A stretch of 64,000 bases of DNA from Altibacter lentus (lineage in GTDB: Bacteria > Bacteroidota > Bacteroidia > Flavobacteriales > Flavobacteriaceae): NCBI RefSeq assembly GCF_000746845.1, contig NZ_KN050846.1:2806963-2870962 (forward strand), given 5' to 3'. Of this stretch, positions 28,237 to 37,437 are shown piece after piece. How positions within the stretch are numbered: the stretch's first letter is position 1; each line of letters opens with the position of its first letter. A program made the translations under genes and the position numbers. The notes under the pieces were generated by a model. The model worked only from the letters and a program-made list of their open reading frames with translations, was not told the DNA's origin and made no database searches.

Positions 28237-28884
28237 ATGGGACTTCTATCAAAAAAAGACAGTAAATTAATTTTAGACCCGTTAGCAGATAACAACCCGA
28301 TTACCATACAAGTATTGGGGATTTGTTCGGCGTTGGCGATCACGGCCCAGTTGAAGCCTTCCGTCGTAATGGCGATTTCGGTGGTGTTCGTATTGGGAGT
28401 AGGTAACGTAGTGATCTCGTTGATGCGAAATATCATTCCGTCTAAGATACGTATCATCGTTCAGCTAATTGTAGTTGCTACCTTGGTAATTATTGTGGAC
28501 CAAGTGCTGAAAGCATTCGCATACGAATTGAGTAAGGAACTTTCGGTATTTATCGGTTTGATCATTACAAACTGTATCATTATGGGCCGTTTTGAAGCCT
28601 TTGCTTTAGGGAATGGCCCATGGAGGTCTTTCCTTGACGGTATTGGAAATGCGGCAGGATATGGGGTGATCCTTATTATAGTAGGATTCTTCCGTGAGTT
28701 GTTGGGATCGGGAACCTTGTTCGGTTTTAAAGTATTAGGAGACCCGGTTGAGAAATCTGGACTTTACGCCATTGGATATGAAAACAATGGATTTATGGTG
28801 CTACCTCCCATGGCATTGATCGTTGTGGGATTGATTATTTGGGTGCAGCGAAGCAGAAATAAAGAATTAATTGAAGAAAATTAG
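28237..28884 (+). CDS. nqrD: Na+-translocating NADH:quinone reductase subunit D
   Basis: A 215-residue membrane subunit homologous to NqrE and RnfA/E, with six hydrophobic helices. Recognised by NNPITIQVLGICSALAIT, FIGLIITNCIIMGRFEAFA and the end VGLIIWVQRSRNKE. NqrD and NqrE together carry the Fe centre ligated by their half-helix cysteines; the ITNCIIMGR cysteine is visible here. An unusually long 74-bp spacer with a strong hairpin separates it from nqrE. Confidence 0.96.
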   Translation: MGLLSKKDSKLILDPLADNNPITIQVLGICSALAITAQLKPSVVMAISVVFVLGVGNVVISLMRNIIPSKIRIIVQLIVVATLVIIVDQVLKAFAYELSKELSVFIGLIITNCIIMGRFEAFALGNGPWRSFLDGIGNAAGYGVILIIVGFFRELLGSGTLFGFKVLGDPVEKSGLYAIGYENNGFMVLPPMALIVVGLIIWVQRSRNKELIEEN

Positions 28885-28896
28885 TATTCAGGAAGG

Positions 28897-28922
28897 CCGG
28901 AGGCGCAAGGTGGCGCTCCCGG
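28897..28922 (+). promoter_or_regulatory. Stable hairpin in the nqrD-nqrE spacer
   Basis: CCGGAGGCGC and GCGCTCCCGG pair over 10 positions with one mismatch and one G-U, around a 6-nt loop. ATTCAG (28886-28891) and CTGAAT (28944-28949) can close an outer stem. There is no T-run, so it is more likely a processing or mRNA-stability element than a terminator. All other nqr junctions are only 1-4 bp. Confidence 0.55.
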
Positions 28923-28958
28923 TACTTTCGAATTACTCAATAACTGAATCATAGAAAA

Positions 28959-29696
28959 ATGGAACATATAGAATTGTTTTTTAAGTCGGTCTTTGTGGAC
29001 AACATGGTATTCGCTTATTTCTTAGGAATGTGCTCATACCTGGCGGTCTCTAAAAAAGTGAGCACTGCAGTAGGTCTTGGTGCAGCGGTTATTTTCGTAT
29101 TAACGGTTACCGTACCATTGAACTGGCTTCTGGATCAATATATCTTACGTGAAGGAGCCCTGGTTTGGTTAGGTGAAGGCTATGCCGATTACGACCTGAG
29201 CTTCCTGTCCTTTATTCTCTTTATTGCCACTATCGCCACCATGGTACAACTGGTAGAGATCGTAGTAGAGAAATTTTCACCCTCCTTATATAACTCGTTA
29301 GGGATTTTCCTTCCGCTTATCGCTGTAAACTGTGCGATCCTGGGAGGTTCATTGTTTATGCAATCTCGTGATATTGCCACTTTTGGTTTGGCATTAAATT
29401 ACGGCTTCAGTTCCGGAATTGGTTGGTTCCTGGCGATCTTGGCGATTGCTGCCATTCGCGAAAAGATTCGGTATAGTAATGTACCGGCACCGCTTCGGGG
29501 ATTAGGCATCACTTTCATCATTACGGGACTTATGGCCATTGGTTTTATGAGCTTCGGAGGAATGTTAACAGGCGGTGGAGAAGAAACATCTTCTCTGGAA
29601 ACCGATGGGGAAGTAGGTCTTAAGACCGAAGAAAATATAGAAGACAATTCAGAAACTATTGAGATCACTGAGGTTTCAGAAATAACACAACAATAA
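28959..29696 (+). CDS. nqrE: Na+-translocating NADH:quinone reductase subunit E, with acidic C-terminal tail
   Basis: A membrane subunit paired with NqrD. The first ~200 residues match the family: [50 protein letters not shown] and [18 protein letters not shown]. The protein then continues about 40 residues beyond the usual end with a Glu/Thr/Ser-rich tail ([20 protein letters not shown] onward). The tail probably faces the cytosol and looks disordered. nqrF starts 1 bp after the stop. Confidence 0.96.
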   Translation: MEHIELFFKSVFVDNMVFAYFLGMCSYLAVSKKVSTAVGLGAAVIFVLTVTVPLNWLLDQYILREGALVWLGEGYADYDLSFLSFILFIATIATMVQLVEIVVEKFSPSLYNSLGIFLPLIAVNCAILGGSLFMQSRDIATFGLALNYGFSSGIGWFLAILAIAAIREKIRYSNVPAPLRGLGITFIITGLMAIGFMSFGGMLTGGGEETSSLETDGEVGLKTEENIEDNSETIEITEVSEITQQ

Positions 29697-29697
29697 T

Positions 29698-31005
29698 ATG
29701 TTTTTAGCAGCAAGTACCTTAGGAGTCATTATTGCGACCGTAGTAGCCTTTTTGGTTTTGACCTTGTTATTGGTTGCCCTATTGCTCTTTACAAAACAAA
29801 AATTATCACCTTCGGGACCGGTAAAGATTACGATCAATGATGAAAAGGTCATTGAAGTAGAATCCGGAGGAACGTTATTATCTACGCTTGGAAACCAAAA
29901 GATCTTCTTGCCGTCTGCTTGCGGAGGAGGAGGTACTTGCATCCAGTGTGAGTGTCACGTCCTTTCAGGAGGTGGTGAAGCACTTCCTACGGAAACACCT
30001 CATTTCAGCAGAAAAGAATTAAAGGAAGGTGCCCGATTGTCTTGTCAGGTAAAAGTAAAGCAGGATATGAATATTCATATTCCTGAAGAGGTCTTCGGAA
30101 TAAAAAAATGGGATGCTACCGTAGTGCGTAATTACAACGTGGCTTCCTTTATTAAAGAGTTTGTGGTGGAAATTCCTGAAGACATGAACTATAAAGCAGG
30201 AGGATACATTCAAATCGAGATCCCTCCTTGTGAAGTGAAGTATGAGAACATAGACATCACGGCACACCCCGAAGAGCACGAAACACCGGACAAGTTTAAG
30301 GATGAGTGGGATAAGTTCGGTTTATGGCCTTTGGTTATGAAGAATACCGAAACTGTCGAGCGTGCATACTCCATGGCCTCTTATCCTGCTGAAGGAAGAG
30401 AGATCATGTTGAACGTTCGTATTGCCACTCCGCCTTGGGATAGAGCGAAGAACCAATGGATGAGTGTGAATCCAGGGATCGCTTCTTCCTATATATTCGA
30501 TAAGAAGCCGGGCGATAAAGTAGTCATTTCGGGACCTTATGGTGAATTCTTTATCAATCCTTCAGAAGCAGAAATGCTGTATGTGGGCGGTGGAGCAGGA
30601 ATGGCACCTATGCGTTCGCACCTCTATCATCTTTTCAGAACCCTGAAAACAGGTCGTAAGGTTACCTATTGGTACGGAGGACGTTCTAAACGCGAATTGT
30701 TCTATATTGATCATTTCAGAAACCTTGAGAAGGATTTCCCGAACTTTAAATTCTATATGGCTCTTTCAGAACCGCTTCCTGAAGATAACTGGAAGGTGAA
30801 GAAGGACATCAACGATGAAGGAGACGGATTTGTTGGTTTTATCCATCAAGTTGTGATCGATAACTATTTGAATCACCACGAAGCTCCCGAAGATATCGAA
30901 TTGTACTTCTGTGGTCCTCCGTTAATGAACCAGGCTGTTCAAAAAATGGGTGAGGATTTTGGGATCCCAGACGAGAATATACGTTTTGATGACTTTGGAG
31001 GATAA
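29698..31005 (+). CDS. nqrF: Na+-translocating NADH:quinone reductase subunit F
   Basis: The NADH-oxidising entry subunit: an N-terminal helix (about 5-27), then a plant-type [2Fe-2S] domain with C75, C81, C84 and C116 ([15 protein letters not shown] and RLSCQV). The reductase part binds FAD (RAYSMASYP) and NADH ([20 protein letters not shown]). The 435-residue length and the C-terminus RFDDFGG are as expected. It is the last gene of the nqr operon; a hairpin terminator follows 20 bp later. Confidence 0.97.
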   Translation: MFLAASTLGVIIATVVAFLVLTLLLVALLLFTKQKLSPSGPVKITINDEKVIEVESGGTLLSTLGNQKIFLPSACGGGGTCIQCECHVLSGGGEALPTETPHFSRKELKEGARLSCQVKVKQDMNIHIPEEVFGIKKWDATVVRNYNVASFIKEFVVEIPEDMNYKAGGYIQIEIPPCEVKYENIDITAHPEEHETPDKFKDEWDKFGLWPLVMKNTETVERAYSMASYPAEGREIMLNVRIATPPWDRAKNQWMSVNPGIASSYIFDKKPGDKVVISGPYGEFFINPSEAEMLYVGGGAGMAPMRSHLYHLFRTLKTGRKVTYWYGGRSKRELFYIDHFRNLEKDFPNFKFYMALSEPLPEDNWKVKKDINDEGDGFVGFIHQVVIDNYLNHHEAPEDIELYFCGPPLMNQAVQKMGEDFGIPDENIRFDDFGG

Positions 31006-31025
31006 ACACATACTATTATAAAAAT

Positions 31026-31061
31026 AAAGCCGTTTCATTATTTTGGAACGGCTTTTTTTAT
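31026..31061 (+). terminator. Rho-independent terminator of the nqr operon
   Basis: AAAGCCGTTTC pairs with GGAACGGCTTT over 11 bp (one G-U) and is followed by a T-run. The stem sequence is nearly the same as that of the terminator after the subtilase gene (35989-36021). Confidence 0.93.
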
Positions 31062-31083
31062 TTAGTTCTTAAAAAAACATGTA

Positions 31084-31118
31084 TTTTATCGATAAAAAGT
31101 TGCTTTATAACGATAAAA
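31084..31118. promoter_or_regulatory. Palindrome plus repeated half-site over the subtilase promoter
   Basis: TTTTATCGATAAAA (31084-31097) is a perfect palindrome. Its half CGATAAAA recurs at 31111-31118, 21 bp (two helical turns) downstream, between the -33 and -7 elements. This is the arrangement of an operator; the regulator is unknown. Confidence 0.5.
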
Positions 31119-31129
31119 TATTATTTTTG
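31100..31129 (+). promoter_or_regulatory. Promoter of the subtilase gene (TTG-N19-TATTTTTG)
   Basis: TTG at 31100-31102, a 19-nt spacer and TATTTTTG at 31122-31129 match the full Bacteroidota primary-sigma consensus. The ATG is 53 nt downstream. Confidence 0.75.
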
Positions 31130-31182
31130 ACTTGTTATATTGTTCAAACAGAGTTTTTTAGGCCCCCTAATTCATATTGCTT

Positions 31183-34100
31183 ATGAAAAATTTTATACTA
31201 TTAGCGCTGCTATTCGCTGTTTTCACAGCTTCTTCGCAAACACTTACAAAAGGGAAATCCAACACATCCAAAAAAGTTGATACTACCCAATATGCCAAAG
31301 CGCTTCAAAACATCACCGCACAATACGATCAAGGCAAACTTGCGACATTGTACACTACGTTTTCTACACGAAGAAATCTTGAGAAGCAAGAGGCGATCGC
31401 GTATGCATTGGTGAACAACCTCCCAATACAAAAATATAATGACGATGGAACCTTCGACGAACTTCAGCGAATAGGTCCTAACGGAACCTTGCTCTATTAT
31501 TCCCTGCACAATGTCAACGCGGCAATCTCAACACGAGCGAACCACTTGAATACAGGAGGAACGCTGGGACTCACCGTAGATGGTGACGGGTTGACCGCCC
31601 ATGTATGGGACGGGGGTCCTGCACGACCTTCGCATCAGGAGTTCGATGGTCCGGGTGGAACAAATCGGGTGTCTATTAACGACGGAGTTACCACCATAAA
31701 TGGAAATAGTTTCCACGCACAACACGTAACAGGTACTATAGTTGCTTCGGGATTGGTAGCGGCTGCCAAAGGAATGGCTTGGCAGGCAGATGCAAAGACC
31801 CACGATTGGAACAACGATTTGGCGGAGGCGACTGCCGAAGCTTCGGCAGGGATGTTAATTTCCAATCACTCCTATGGTTATAATGCAACAGCTATTCCGG
31901 ATGCGTGGTTTGGCCAATATGGACAGGACGCCCGTGAATGGGATCAGCTCATGTACAGTGCTCCATATTACCTTATGGTGAATTCTGCCGGGAACGACGG
32001 CGCAAATAATACCGCCAATGCAGTTCCGCTTAACGGACAATCGGCGTATGATAAGTTGAATGGAACAGCCACGGCCAAAAACAATTTTGTAATTGCCAAC
32101 GGTCAAGACGCAAACGTAGATGCCAATGGGAATTTGATTTCTGTAACCAGAAATTCCGGGAGTAGTGAAGGACCTACAGACGATTATCGAATTAAACCCG
32201 ACATTATGGGTAATGGTACCAGTTTGTACTCTTCTTTGGAGACGAGTGATAGTGACTACGGAAACTTGACAGGTACGTCCATGTCTGCACCCAATGTGAG
32301 CGGATCCTTATTATTGTTACAGGACCATTATTTTAATCTGAATGCTACTTTTATGAGAGCCGCTACACTGAAAGGTCTGGCACTTCATACTGCAGACGAT
32401 GTTTCACCAAACGGTCCCGATGCCAACACGGGTTGGGGACAAATGAATACAAAAGCTGCAGCCGAAGCGATCACAGCAGCACCTACCGGGGCAGTGATCT
32501 CTGAGCTTACATTAAATCAGGGACAATCATATCAAGTAACGATCCAGTCAGACGGGGTCAATCCACTAAAAGCATCTATCTCTTGGACCGATCCCGCAGG
32601 TGCCGTGAACAATGGAACCAACAGTAATACCCCGGCTCTGGTGAACGACCTCGATCTTAGGTTGAATAACGGGACCGTATATACCCCCTGGCGTTTAACC
32701 GGCGTTACTACCAACGGTTTTGGTGACAACACGGTCGATCCGTACGAGCGAATTGATATAAGCGGAGCTTCGGGACAATATACCCTCACCGTCACCCATA
32801 AAGGAACACTTTCAAGTGGTTCACAGAACTTCTCACTCATTGTTACCGGAGGGACCATTGCAGCTGCTTCGCCGGAGATCTCTTTCGGAACGACCAGCGC
32901 AACGACAACAGAACAAACCGATTGTAGTTTTACCGACGTTTCCATACCTGTGAATATTGCTATGGCGCCTTCTCAAGATGCCGAGGTCACCTTTACGGTT
33001 TCAGGAGGTACTGCCACCAATGGCGTAGACTTCGATCTTATAACAACGGCACTAACTTTTTTACAAGGACAAACCACCTCACAGAATATGATCGTACGGG
33101 TCTACCACGACGGTTTTGTTGAAGTTCCGGAAACCCTTACAGTAGATTTTACCGTGAATGCCAATGGAGGTGATGCCACGGCAAATAACAATGCCGACTC
33201 TGTTACAATAACCATTAATGACGACGATCTGGTTCCTGCTAGTACGCAAAACATAAATATTTACAGTGAAGATTTTGAAGATTGGACCGGCTGGACTAAC
33301 CTGGACAGAGATGGGGACGGAAACACGTTCTTATCGCTCTCCTTTACATCCGGAGGCTACACCGGCTTTACCGGGCAGTTTGCAGCTTCAGAGACAGATC
33401 TAACGGTATTGACTCCCACAGCCAATCCGCCTAAGGCTACAGCGAATAATTATTTGATCAGTCCACAGATCACGATTCCTGCTAGCACTACCAACACGGC
33501 CTTTACTTTTTCAGTAGCAGGATTCAATACAATAGAACATTACAGACTCCAATGGACCACGAGTATTGCCAATTATGCGGCCATAGATGCGGGGATCATT
33601 CTGGAAGAACGGGATGCCACGGCGAATACCGGAGATATCCGCACTGTGAATAATACAAGCTTGGCCGGACAAACAGGTTATTTTGTGATCCGCCACTATA
33701 ATTCTTCAGCAAATAACGGGATTCTCTTGTTCGACGCGCTGGATATAGTAGCAACCATAGAAGCACCGGTTCAAACAGCTGTGAATACAGGCACGACAAA
33801 CGATCTTGTTCTGGTTCCGGGAACGGGTACGCTTTATGGTGCCGACAGTAGTTCGGGAGCGATAATGATGTCCATTGCCAACAACGATACTCACGATTAT
33901 GGTTGTGTGGACATGTCGGTTTCACGAGCCGGTACAGGAGCGCAAAGTTATAACGGTAGCACCATGCCAAATTTGGTAATGGATAAAACGTTCGATATTA
34001 CTCCGGCAACCACTGCAGGTGCAGGAGACACAAGCCTCACTTTTTATTTTACCGAAGCTGAAATCGCCGGTTGGGAAACCGCTGTAGGCGGGACGGTTGG

Positions 34101-35964
34101 CGTTACACGAAATACTTTGGTGGCGGCAAGAGGAAATGCAAGTAGTTTCAGCGAAACTGCTACGCTCACCGTAGGGGCCTTTGGCTCCCATGTGACGCTT
34201 ACAGGAAACTTTACCGGTCTTGATGGAACTTATTATTTTGGACCCATCGGTGCTTTTGTAAGTTGTCCCGGTGTCACCAAGACATGGAATGGAACCAACT
34301 GGTCTCCGGTGGGAGTACCGGATATGTCTAACCCGGTGATCTTCTCCGGAAATTATGATACAGCTACTCATGGCGACCTTAGTGCTTGTACGTTGATCGT
34401 TAATAACGGGGTGACCCTTACGGTATCTCCCAATGACTTTTTACAGGTTAATGGTGCGATTACCGTGAACGGCGATCTTGATGTACTGCACACAGGGAGT
34501 GTCGTGCAAGTAGATCCTACCGCCACGGTAACAAATAATGGAACCATTGAGGTGTATCTTACAACACCTGTCTTACAAACTCGTGACTTTATGGTTATGG
34601 GAAGTCCTATGAGCGCCGAGACACGAAACGGGGTATTTAATTCAGCCTTTTTAGTATTGGATCACACCCCGGGCAATTTTGTGCCACATGCGGGAGTTCC
34701 AGCAGGTGGGACCAATTTTGCCGATGACAACGGAGACTTCTGGAATTCATATAATGGAGCGATTAATGTAGGTGAAGGATACATTGTACGGCCGCAATCG
34801 GGATATACAGATCCTGCCAATCATACCTATTCCTTCGTTTATGATCAAGGAACACTTAACAACGGAAACGTAACCCGAACAGTCACCTACAGAGGAACCG
34901 GGATCAATCCGGACGGTACACCTAATGCATTGGCAAATCCATATCCTTCGGCGATTTCGGGAGATGACCTTATTGATAATAATTCATTCATCAACGAATT
35001 GTATTTCTGGGAACATCTAACGCCTCCAAGCTCCAGCATTCCGGGGTATGGTAGCATCAATTTCAGTATGGGAGATATTTCCATGTATACTCCCGGTGGT
35101 GCACTGCCGGCTGCCAACGATCCGGGTACGTCAACGACCCCTAATGGTGTGGTTGCTACAGGACAGGGCTTCGGAATTAAAGTAAACGGTGGTGCAAATC
35201 CCGGAACTGGATCGGTCACCTTTACCAACTCCATGCGACTTACTTCGGGTAACACAACTTTAAGGACTCCGCTAGTAGACGTAGAGAAAGTATTGCTTCG
35301 AGTACGAAACGATGTTTATAATATTGGTAGTTATGCCTTGGTTGGTTTTAATCCTATGGCAACAGATGGTCTTGATCAAGGTTATGATACAAACCGAATG
35401 GCAACCGCTATTTCGCTCTATTCACACTTAGACAATGGAAGCGAACAACTGGGTATTCAAAACAGGGGTGCGTTCGAAAATACTGTGAAAGTGCCTATGG
35501 GCTTTGCCACGCAGGTAGAAGCCGAAACTTCTTTTGTGATCTCCTTGGCGAATGTGGAAGGACCACAGGTCTCTCAGGGGGCAATTTATTTGGTCGATAC
35601 CTTCGAGAACACAGTGACAGATCTTACGGTTACAGATTATACCTTCTCAAGTGTAAAAGGAACCTTTAACGAACGGTTCAGGTTGCAATTTGAGCCTGAG
35701 GTAATTCTGGAAACGCCGGATGTTATTCTGGATACCGTTGCGGTTTATCCAAATCCGGCACAAGACATAGTAACCATCCTTTCCCCACGAACAGCTGTTT
35801 TGTCCGCAGAGATTTTGGATGTGACCGGACGCAGGGTTCAGAAAATACAATTTAAACCCGGTACCAATTATACCTTAGATGTCTCGACATTACGGTCTGC
35901 GATGTATTTCATAGCGATCACCACCGAATCCGGAACGGTTACCAAACGAATCATAAAGGAATAA
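31183..35964 (+). CDS. S8 family serine peptidase (subtilase) with T9SS sorting domain
   Basis: A 1593-residue secreted protease. A signal peptide (MKNFILLALLFAVFTASSQ) precedes a subtilase domain whose triad is visible as D143 (HVWDGG), H178 (SFHAQHVTG) and S366 (GTSMSAPNVSG). A Calx-beta-like repeat follows near residues 560-680 (VSGGTATNGVDFDL, VPETLTVDF). Next comes a jelly-roll-like module starting YSEDFEDWTGWTNLDRDGDG, a long beta-rich region and a type A sorting domain (VAVYPNPAQDIVTI to KRIIKE). The frame opens at a TTG at 31177, but the ATG at 31183 gives the proper signal peptide. It has its own promoter and terminator, forming an independent cassette between nqrF and the apbE pair. 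Confidence 0.93.
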   Translation: MKNFILLALLFAVFTASSQTLTKGKSNTSKKVDTTQYAKALQNITAQYDQGKLATLYTTFSTRRNLEKQEAIAYALVNNLPIQKYNDDGTFDELQRIGPNGTLLYYSLHNVNAAISTRANHLNTGGTLGLTVDGDGLTAHVWDGGPARPSHQEFDGPGGTNRVSINDGVTTINGNSFHAQHVTGTIVASGLVAAAKGMAWQADAKTHDWNNDLAEATAEASAGMLISNHSYGYNATAIPDAWFGQYGQDAREWDQLMYSAPYYLMVNSAGNDGANNTANAVPLNGQSAYDKLNGTATAKNNFVIANGQDANVDANGNLISVTRNSGSSEGPTDDYRIKPDIMGNGTSLYSSLETSDSDYGNLTGTSMSAPNVSGSLLLLQDHYFNLNATFMRAATLKGLALHTADDVSPNGPDANTGWGQMNTKAAAEAITAAPTGAVISELTLNQGQSYQVTIQSDGVNPLKASISWTDPAGAVNNGTNSNTPALVNDLDLRLNNGTVYTPWRLTGVTTNGFGDNTVDPYERIDISGASGQYTLTVTHKGTLSSGSQNFSLIVTGGTIAAASPEISFGTTSATTTEQTDCSFTDVSIPVNIAMAPSQDAEVTFTVSGGTATNGVDFDLITTALTFLQGQTTSQNMIVRVYHDGFVEVPETLTVDFTVNANGGDATANNNADSVTITINDDDLVPASTQNINIYSEDFEDWTGWTNLDRDGDGNTFLSLSFTSGGYTGFTGQFAASETDLTVLTPTANPPKATANNYLISPQITIPASTTNTAFTFSVAGFNTIEHYRLQWTTSIANYAAIDAGIILEERDATANTGDIRTVNNTSLAGQTGYFVIRHYNSSANNGILLFDALDIVATIEAPVQTAVNTGTTNDLVLVPGTGTLYGADSSSGAIMMSIANNDTHDYGCVDMSVSRAGTGAQSYNGSTMPNLVMDKTFDITPATTAGAGDTSLTFYFTEAEIAGWETAVGGTVGVTRNTLVAARGNASSFSETATLTVGAFGSHVTLTGNFTGLDGTYYFGPIGAFVSCPGVTKTWNGTNWSPVGVPDMSNPVIFSGNYDTATHGDLSACTLIVNNGVTLTVSPNDFLQVNGAITVNGDLDVLHTGSVVQVDPTATVTNNGTIEVYLTTPVLQTRDFMVMGSPMSAETRNGVFNSAFLVLDHTPGNFVPHAGVPAGGTNFADDNGDFWNSYNGAINVGEGYIVRPQSGYTDPANHTYSFVYDQGTLNNGNVTRTVTYRGTGINPDGTPNALANPYPSAISGDDLIDNNSFINELYFWEHLTPPSSSIPGYGSINFSMGDISMYTPGGALPAANDPGTSTTPNGVVATGQGFGIKVNGGANPGTGSVTFTNSMRLTSGNTTLRTPLVDVEKVLLRVRNDVYNIGSYALVGFNPMATDGLDQGYDTNRMATAISLYSHLDNGSEQLGIQNRGAFENTVKVPMGFATQVEAETSFVISLANVEGPQVSQGAIYLVDTFENTVTDLTVTDYTFSSVKGTFNERFRLQFEPEVILETPDVILDTVAVYPNPAQDIVTILSPRTAVLSAEILDVTGRRVQKIQFKPGTNYTLDVSTLRSAMYFIAITTESGTVTKRIIKE

Positions 35965-35988
35965 TGTTGAAATAATTTATCCTGAAGA

Positions 35989-36021
35989 AAAGCCGTTTCT
36001 GCACTAGAAACGGCTTTTTTT
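35989..36021 (+). terminator. Rho-independent terminator of the subtilase gene
   Basis: AAAGCCGTTTCT and AGAAACGGCTTT form a perfect 12-bp stem with loop GCACT and a T-run. Confidence 0.94.
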
Positions 36022-36054
36022 ATATTAGAACCGTAGCATTTTCACTGGCTGATG

Positions 36055-36062
36055 TATCTTTG
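36055..36062 (+). promoter_or_regulatory. Candidate -7 element (TATCTTTG) for the 36071-apbE pair
   Basis: TATCTTTG fits TAnnTTTG and ends 8 nt before the ATG, implying a very short or absent leader. Confidence 0.55.
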
Positions 36063-36070
36063 TATTTGCT

Positions 36071-36433
36071 ATGAAAGAAGAACTTACAAAACAGGAATTG
36101 CACAACCTCGCCATGAATATCGTGGGTAAGGAGTTACAGGAAGACGGATTTGAATTCCTGGGGGTTAATTCGAAACTGAAAAAAGATCCTCAATTTGTCG
36201 CATTGAAAGATAAAAATCTGCATTTTGTGATTGTACGTGCGGTTGCCTATCCGGCGAACGCAGATGTGTATGATCCTGTTCTCATGCAAACTATGAAGGA
36301 ACATGCGCTGAAATTTGAAGCGCGAACCTTTTATGCAGGTGTGGGCCTGGGGCACGGCAGCGATTACGCCAAACCGGTCATCAAAGGAGAAGATTACACT
36401 ATGGTGTTTAACGGATTACAAGAGATTTTATGA
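36071..36433 (+). CDS. Small conserved cytosolic protein coupled to apbE
   Basis: A 120-residue soluble protein (MKEELTKQELHNLAMNIVGK) with no signal peptide or membrane helix and no motif that gives a reaction. Its stop overlaps the apbE start (ATGA), so translation of the two is coupled. Proteins of this look occur beside Na+-NQR/ApbE genes in Flavobacteriaceae and are sometimes labelled as NQR-related. A role in NQR flavinylation or assembly is inferred from context only; the sequence is not NqrF. Confidence 0.8.
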   Translation: MKEELTKQELHNLAMNIVGKELQEDGFEFLGVNSKLKKDPQFVALKDKNLHFVIVRAVAYPANADVYDPVLMQTMKEHALKFEARTFYAGVGLGHGSDYAKPVIKGEDYTMVFNGLQEIL

Positions 36434-37437
36434 AACAGTCCTATTTAATAGTTATAGTTCTTATGTTTTTTGCCTGTAAGCAAGAAACTCCTACAAAACA
36501 AGTGCTTCAGGGAGATGCTTTTGGAACAACCTACACCATACAATATGTTGGTGACGATCCGGCAACTATCGAAAAAGGGATCGATTCGGTCATTCATGCC
36601 ATCAATCGTTCCATGAGCACGTACATGCCCAATAGTGATATTTCAAAAATAAATAAAGGCACTGTGGATCTTGTGGTGGATGCCGATTTCAAGGCCGTTT
36701 TTAAGCTTTCGGAAGAAGTATATAAGCGTTCGGGCGGATATTTCGATCCTACTGTGGGAGTGCTTCGGAATGCCTACGGATTTGGTGATGAAAAACCGCT
36801 TCAAAAGATAGACAGCACCACGCTGGACTCCCTATTGCAGTACGTAGGCTTTAACAAGGTGCGTCTTACTTCCGAAGGAACCATAGAGAAATCGTATCCG
36901 GAGATCTATTTCGACTTCAATGCCGTGGCAAAAGGGTATGGCATAGACAGAATAGGTGCATTTCTCACGGCTCAAGGGATCGGTGACTATTTAATTGAAC
37001 TGGGGGGCGAAATTCTTGCCAAAGGGGTGAATCCCGCAAAGGGACAGCCATGGGTGGTTGGGATCGAAACCGTCGATTCTAAACTTGATGACCGTGCGTA
37101 TCAAATAACCATACCACTGCAGGATAAGGCGATGGCATCTTCCGGAAATTACCGAAAGTTTCGGGTGGATTCCGTAAGCGGAAAAAAATACGTCCATACC
37201 ATTAATCCATTGACCGGTTCGGCAGAACAAAGTGATGTTACCAGCGCAACCGTTGTGGCAGAAACATGTGCTGAAGCCGATGCTTATGCGACCGCTTTTA
37301 TGGCATTAGGGCTGGAACGATCCAAAGCTTTGCTGGAAAAGACGCCACAATTAGAGGTCTATCTTACGTACAGCGATACGCTGGACACACCTCAGGTATT
37401 TATGACCGAGGGCTTTAGGAAATTACTCAACGAGTAG
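36430..37437 (+). CDS. apbE: FAD:protein FMN transferase ApbE
   Basis: Transfers FMN from FAD onto a threonine of target proteins, here most likely NqrB and NqrC. The 335-residue protein is a lipoprotein (lipobox MFFAC), which places the enzyme on the periplasmic side where NqrC exposes its FMN domain. Family motifs seen: GTTYTIQY, MSTYMPNSDISKIN, FDFNAVAKGYGIDRI, ELGGEILAKG and HTINPLTG with the later AYATAFMALG. Its 3' end overlaps the convergent methyltransferase gene by 15 bp. Confidence 0.95.
   Translation: MKQSYLIVIVLMFFACKQETPTKQVLQGDAFGTTYTIQYVGDDPATIEKGIDSVIHAINRSMSTYMPNSDISKINKGTVDLVVDADFKAVFKLSEEVYKRSGGYFDPTVGVLRNAYGFGDEKPLQKIDSTTLDSLLQYVGFNKVRLTSEGTIEKSYPEIYFDFNAVAKGYGIDRIGAFLTAQGIGDYLIELGGEILAKGVNPAKGQPWVVGIETVDSKLDDRAYQITIPLQDKAMASSGNYRKFRVDSVSGKKYVHTINPLTGSAEQSDVTSATVVAETCAEADAYATAFMALGLERSKALLEKTPQLEVYLTYSDTLDTPQVFMTEGFRKLLNE

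Noticed and set aside
33596..34371. Overlapping minus-strand frames inside the subtilase gene
   Set aside because: Low-complexity shadows of the Thr/Asn/Gly-rich coding sequence on the other strand.
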